The notes under the pieces are model-generated. The model was not told where the DNA came from. It did not search any database and saw only the letters and a program-made list of their open reading frames with translations. 9,158 nucleotides of DNA from an uncultured Eubacteriaceae bacterium (lineage in GTDB: Bacteria; Bacillota; Clostridia; Lachnospirales; Lachnospiraceae), in assembly GCA_945938055.1 (NCBI GenBank), contig CAMEUH010000092.1, positions 1 through 9,158 on the forward strand. Reading direction: 5' to 3'. A program made the position numbers and the translations under genes. Of this stretch, positions 6,776 to 9,158 are shown piece after piece; position 1 is the stretch's first letter; the number at the start of each line of letters is the position of its first letter.

Positions 6776-7584
6776 TACTCTTCACCTCCAGCAGTGTTGT
6801 CCACCGAACTGATTCTTTCTTTCGGCGCAAGGAATGACTTTAACTTTTCTTCTATAACACGTGGGTTTTCTCCCGCCTGTATCGAAAGAATCCCCTCAAT
6901 AATAATCTCCATGGAATGCATTTCTACGTCATTATTACTGGAAAGCTTATTGGCAATTGGCGTACAAACCCAGTTTGCAAGCACCGAACCATAGAATGTG
7001 GTTACCAATGCAACCGCCATGGCAGGTCCGATGGAGCTTGGGTCATTTAAGGCCTTTAACATGTTAATCAATCCAATCAGCGTACCAATCATACCCCATG
7101 CAGGACCGGCTGCGCCAAGTGCCTGCCAGAAATTTATGTACTTCTTATGACGCATGTCTGCGTTCACAAGTTCTGTTTCCATGATACTACGAACCAGATC
7201 CGGCTCGGTTCCGTCCACAACCAGAAGAATTCCCTTTTTCATAAATTCATTATCCAGGTTTCCTGCTGTTTCTTCCAGTGCAAGAAGACCTTCCTTACGT
7301 GCCACATTGGACAAATCAATAATACTGCTAATAACCTTCGGAATGTCAAACATCGGCATCTTAAAAGCAAGCGAAATACTCTTTAATCCGCTTATAAAAT
7401 CATTTACGGAATAGGATGCAAATACTGACATGAACGCACCACCAAATGTAATCAGCATGGATGGAACATCTATAAAACTTATAAGGTTTCCAAAAACTAT
7501 GCTCATGGTATCCGTATTAAACACAATACCGAAAATCATCAGTACAAATGCCGCAATAAGGCCTATTAAGGTTGCTATATCCAT
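6775..7584 (-). CDS. motA: Flagellar stator protein MotA (PomA-like)
   Basis: MotA forms the ring around MotB and transmits torque to FliG. The 269-residue product has four membrane helices: about 3-22, 41-59, 151-176 and 187-209. The large cytoplasmic loop contains ARKEGLLALEE (95-105), with the charged residues thought to contact FliG, and KKGILLVVDGTEPDLVR (116-132). Helices 3 and 4 carry GPAWGMIGTLIGLI (160-173) and GPAMAVALVTTFYG (186-199). Pro161, Thr168, Thr195 and Thr196 line up with Pro151, Thr158, Thr185 and Thr186 of Vibrio PomA as I recall that sequence. The end of the protein (GILSIQAGENPRVIEEKL) is also PomA-like. The ATG at 7584 follows GGTGA by 7 nt and lies 6 nt after flbD. 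Ion specificity is inference. Confidence 0.96.
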   Translation of the reverse strand: MDIATLIGLIAAFVLMIFGIVFNTDTMSIVFGNLISFIDVPSMLITFGGAFMSVFASYSVNDFISGLKSISLAFKMPMFDIPKVISSIIDLSNVARKEGLLALEETAGNLDNEFMKKGILLVVDGTEPDLVRSIMETELVNADMRHKKYINFWQALGAAGPAWGMIGTLIGLINMLKALNDPSSIGPAMAVALVTTFYGSVLANWVCTPIANKLSSNNDVEMHSMEIIIEGILSIQAGENPRVIEEKLKSFLAPKERISSVDNTAGGEE

Positions 7585-7590
7585 CTATGT

Positions 7591-7791
7591 TCACCGCCCG
7601 TTTTCGTCTAAAGTCAAAATTGCTCTCTTATAAGATATTACTAGATTTTTCACATCCTGTCTACTTTCTTTTACGACAAATTTTCTTCCCGTGGTCAGCG
7701 TAAGAACGGTATCCGGTGTTTCCTCCACCGTCTCAATAAGCTCTGAATTAATCATGATTTTGCTGTCATTCAGTCTTGTAAGCTCAATCAA
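7591..7791 (-). CDS. flbD: FlbD/SwrD family flagellar protein, TTG start
   Basis: This is a 66-residue protein of the FlbD family, not the Caulobacter regulator of the same name. Its B. subtilis member SwrD (YlzI) raises the power of flagellar motors. The whole family pattern is present: IELTRLND (2-9), IMINSELIETVEETPDTVLT (12-31), TGRKFVVKES (34-43), then an alpha-helical end. No membrane segment or signal peptide is seen. The frame is open to another TTG at 7848, giving 19 extra residues, but none belongs to the family and no ribosome site precedes it. The TTG at 7791 has GGGAGGG with a 7-nt spacer. The gene sits 6 nt before motA, which suits a stator-linked role. Confidence 0.9.
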   Translation of the reverse strand: MIELTRLNDSKIMINSELIETVEETPDTVLTLTTGRKFVVKESRQDVKNLVISYKRAILTLDENGR

Positions 7792-7797
7792 ACTGTT

Positions 7798-7804
7798 CCC
7801 TCCC
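7798..7804 (-). promoter_or_regulatory. Strong ribosome binding site selecting the TTG start of flbD
   Basis: The minus strand reads GGGAGGG; its GGAGG core is 7 nt upstream of TTG at 7791. This spacing is ideal and, with family alignment, decides for the 66-residue product over longer readings. Confidence 0.8.
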
Positions 7805-7851
7805 AGTCCATCTCTTTCATGTGAAAAGTCCACAAAAAATAACCTCAAAAC

Positions 7852-7880
7852 ATTTTAACACAATTTTTAAAGAAATACAA
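7852..7880 (-). promoter_or_regulatory. Possible extended -10 promoter for flbD and downstream genes
   Basis: Just after the inverted repeat the minus strand carries TTGTAT (7875-7880), a 17-nt spacer, and TAAAAT (7852-7857). The spacer ends in TGT, which makes an extended -10 (TGTTAAAAT). The -10 is one base from consensus; the -35 matches in only three positions. Start would be near 7845, about 54 nt before the flbD TTG start. No sigma-28 type promoter is visible here. Confidence 0.4.
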
Positions 7881-7883
7881 GAC

Positions 7884-7914
7884 AAGGCCAAAACAAATAC
7901 ATTGTTTTGGCCTT
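7884..7914 (-). terminator. Perfect 13-bp inverted repeat after flgE, possible terminator or attenuator
   Basis: Arms 7902-7914 and 7884-7896 are perfect reverse complements (AAGGCCAAAACAA / TTGTTTTGGCCTT) around a 5-nt loop. It lies in the 83-bp gap, 17 bp after the flgE stop. In the minus-strand transcript the stem is followed by GUCUUGUAUUUCUUU, which is U-rich but interrupted, so termination is probably partial if it occurs. A processing or mRNA-stability hairpin is the main alternative. Since the flagellar genes continue in the same direction, full termination seems unlikely unless the candidate promoter downstream is used. Confidence 0.55.
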
Positions 7915-7931
7915 CTATATTTTACCAGAAG

Positions 7932-9158
7932 TTATCGTTTCAGATTAACCAGTTCTTCAATTAACGTATCTGAAACCGTAATAATTCTTGAGTTTGCCTG
8001 GAAACCTCTCTGTGTTGTAATCATTTCCGTAAACTCAGAGGAAAGATCCACATTGGACATTTCCAGAACACCTGCCGCAATCGAGCCGCCGGTTGTAGTT
8101 ACATCATATCCGATTCCATCAAACAAACCGGAATTCAGTGTTGCCGAATAGTAATTATCACCGACTTTTTCCAGACCGCTCGGATTGGAAAACTTAGCAA
8201 CTGCTATCTGTCCCAATGTCTTAACATCACCATTACTGTAAGAGCCTACCAGTTCACCGGAATTATTTACCGAAATTCCAGTCAGCTTACCAACTGCCTT
8301 ACCTGCTCCAAGACCGTCCGGATCACCAAAATCTCCACTTAAATTGGTAGAATCTCCATAAGAAGTCATCTTACCATAATCCACCGTGATATCATTAAAT
8401 GTCATGTTTGTGGAAACGATTGTCATTTTTGCCCATTCTTCATCAGAAAGTCCCATGTCAGCCTGACTCTTTGGTTCAAGTCCTGCAATAGTAAATTCAA
8501 ATACCGTTTCTCCGGTTATCGGATCTGTCACGCCGCCGGTCGGCTTACCGGTATTGGCATCAAATGTAATCGTTCCAAGATTAGTATCATCTACCTGAAG
8601 ATTGGTCTTCTTATTGTTACAATAGATATCTCCCAGCTGCAGATTATATGTATTAACATCGGTATCGCTCTGGATAATATCAATATTTGCCGTATATTCA
8701 TAACCCAGGCTGTCATAAAACTTAATGCTCATTGGAACCGGCTTATCATTCTTAAACTGGGTATCCTCTTTATTCAGGTTACCAGATACGGTATAATTGG
8801 TTGTTGCCACAGGAGTTGTATAAGAAAACTTACTGCTCTTTGGCTGCAATGGCGAAACCGTATCTTTCTGGATTTCCCCGGTTTCTTCATCAACCTGCCA
8901 TCCCATGACATAAGCACCGGAAGCAGTAACCAGATAACCCGCATCATCCAGTGTAAAATTACCAGCTCTCGTAAAAAGCTGCTTTCCATTACTCTGCACC
9001 ACAAAAAAGGATTCCCCGGATATCTTTAAGTCAAAGGCATTATCCGTTCTCTGGGAAGCACCTTCTGATGTAATGGAAGAACTAATTGCACCAACATTCG
9101 AACCAAGACCAATCTGCTTTGCGTTGGTACCGCCCTTTCCCGTCTCCGGATTTGCTCC
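7932..9158 (-). CDS. flgE: Flagellar hook protein FlgE (5' end outside window)
   Basis: FlgE is exported by the flagellar type III system and polymerises into the hook. The last 408 residues are visible; the frame is open to the window edge, and a GTG at 9002 is an internal Val codon (in FFVVQSNGK), not the start. Near the visible N-terminal end are GGTNAKQIGLG and FDLKISGESFFVV, the standard FlgE core motifs, followed by LFTRAGNFTLDDAGYLV and YVMGW. The middle part is the variable outer-surface domain. The C terminus has LSSEFTEMITTQRGFQANSR and ends with LIEELVNLKR, the coiled-coil D0 segment. Hook-length control and cap genes (fliK, flgD) would be expected upstream, outside the window. Confidence 0.96.
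   Translation of the reverse strand, partial: GANPETGKGGTNAKQIGLGSNVGAISSSITSEGASQRTDNAFDLKISGESFFVVQSNGKQLFTRAGNFTLDDAGYLVTASGAYVMGWQVDEETGEIQKDTVSPLQPKSSKFSYTTPVATTNYTVSGNLNKEDTQFKNDKPVPMSIKFYDSLGYEYTANIDIIQSDTDVNTYNLQLGDIYCNNKKTNLQVDDTNLGTITFDANTGKPTGGVTDPITGETVFEFTIAGLEPKSQADMGLSDEEWAKMTIVSTNMTFNDITVDYGKMTSYGDSTNLSGDFGDPDGLGAGKAVGKLTGISVNNSGELVGSYSNGDVKTLGQIAVAKFSNPSGLEKVGDNYYSATLNSGLFDGIGYDVTTTGGSIAAGVLEMSNVDLSSEFTEMITTQRGFQANSRIITVSDTLIEELVNLKR

Noticed and set aside
9000..9002. GTG as a start for a 356-residue FlgE
   Set aside because: The frame continues upstream with conserved FlgE motifs to the window edge, so this is an internal valine codon.
1..9158. Search for mobile elements, CRISPR arrays, tRNA/rRNA, defence genes or a novel system
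   Set aside because: All sizeable coding space is taken by intact flagellar and chemotaxis genes in a known order; the gaps are all under 100 bp and hold only the elements listed.

Overview
The window is one uninterrupted stretch of a flagellar (fla/che-type) operon. Every credible gene is on the minus strand, so transcription runs from right (9158) to left (1). In transcription order the genes are flgE (5' end outside the window), flbD/swrD, motA, motB, fliL, fliM, fliY, cheY, fliO, fliP, fliQ, fliR and flhB (3' end outside). The moderately AT-rich DNA, the purine-rich AGGAGG/GGTGA ribosome binding sites, the two-CheC-domain FliY, and the B. subtilis-like fliL-fliM-fliY-cheY-fliO-P-Q-R-flhB order point to a motile Gram-positive. 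A clostridium, perhaps of the Lachnospiraceae type, fits best because motA and motB sit inside the operon. The family-level guess is weak.

Right part (7591-9158): most of the hook protein FlgE, then an 83-bp gap with a perfect 13-bp inverted repeat and a plausible extended -10 promoter, then a small FlbD/SwrD protein whose real start appears to be a TTG with a strong Shine-Dalgarno. Middle right (5426-7584): a stator block of motA, motB and fliL. Its key residues match the sodium-type Vibrio PomA/PomB pair better than E. coli MotA/MotB. Middle (2715-5363): the switch and signalling block of fliM, fliY and cheY, with a 99-bp AT-rich gap and a possible promoter before cheY. Left (1-2712): the flagellar type III export gate genes fliO, fliP, fliQ, fliR and flhB. 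They are tightly packed except for the fliP-fliQ gap, where a 14-bp hairpin spans the fliP stop codon.

The products cooperate in one machine. FliO/P/Q/R and FlhB build the export gate inside the basal body; FlgE is exported to make the hook; MotA/MotB are the torque units, with FliL and FlbD/SwrD as likely stator helpers; FliM/FliY form the C-ring switch that CheY-P binds, and FliY probably also dephosphorylates CheY-P. All fully contained genes look intact, with no frameshift, insertion sequence, tRNA or CRISPR. I see no undescribed system. The points worth a second look are intercistronic RNA structures, start-site corrections and the ion type of the stator.
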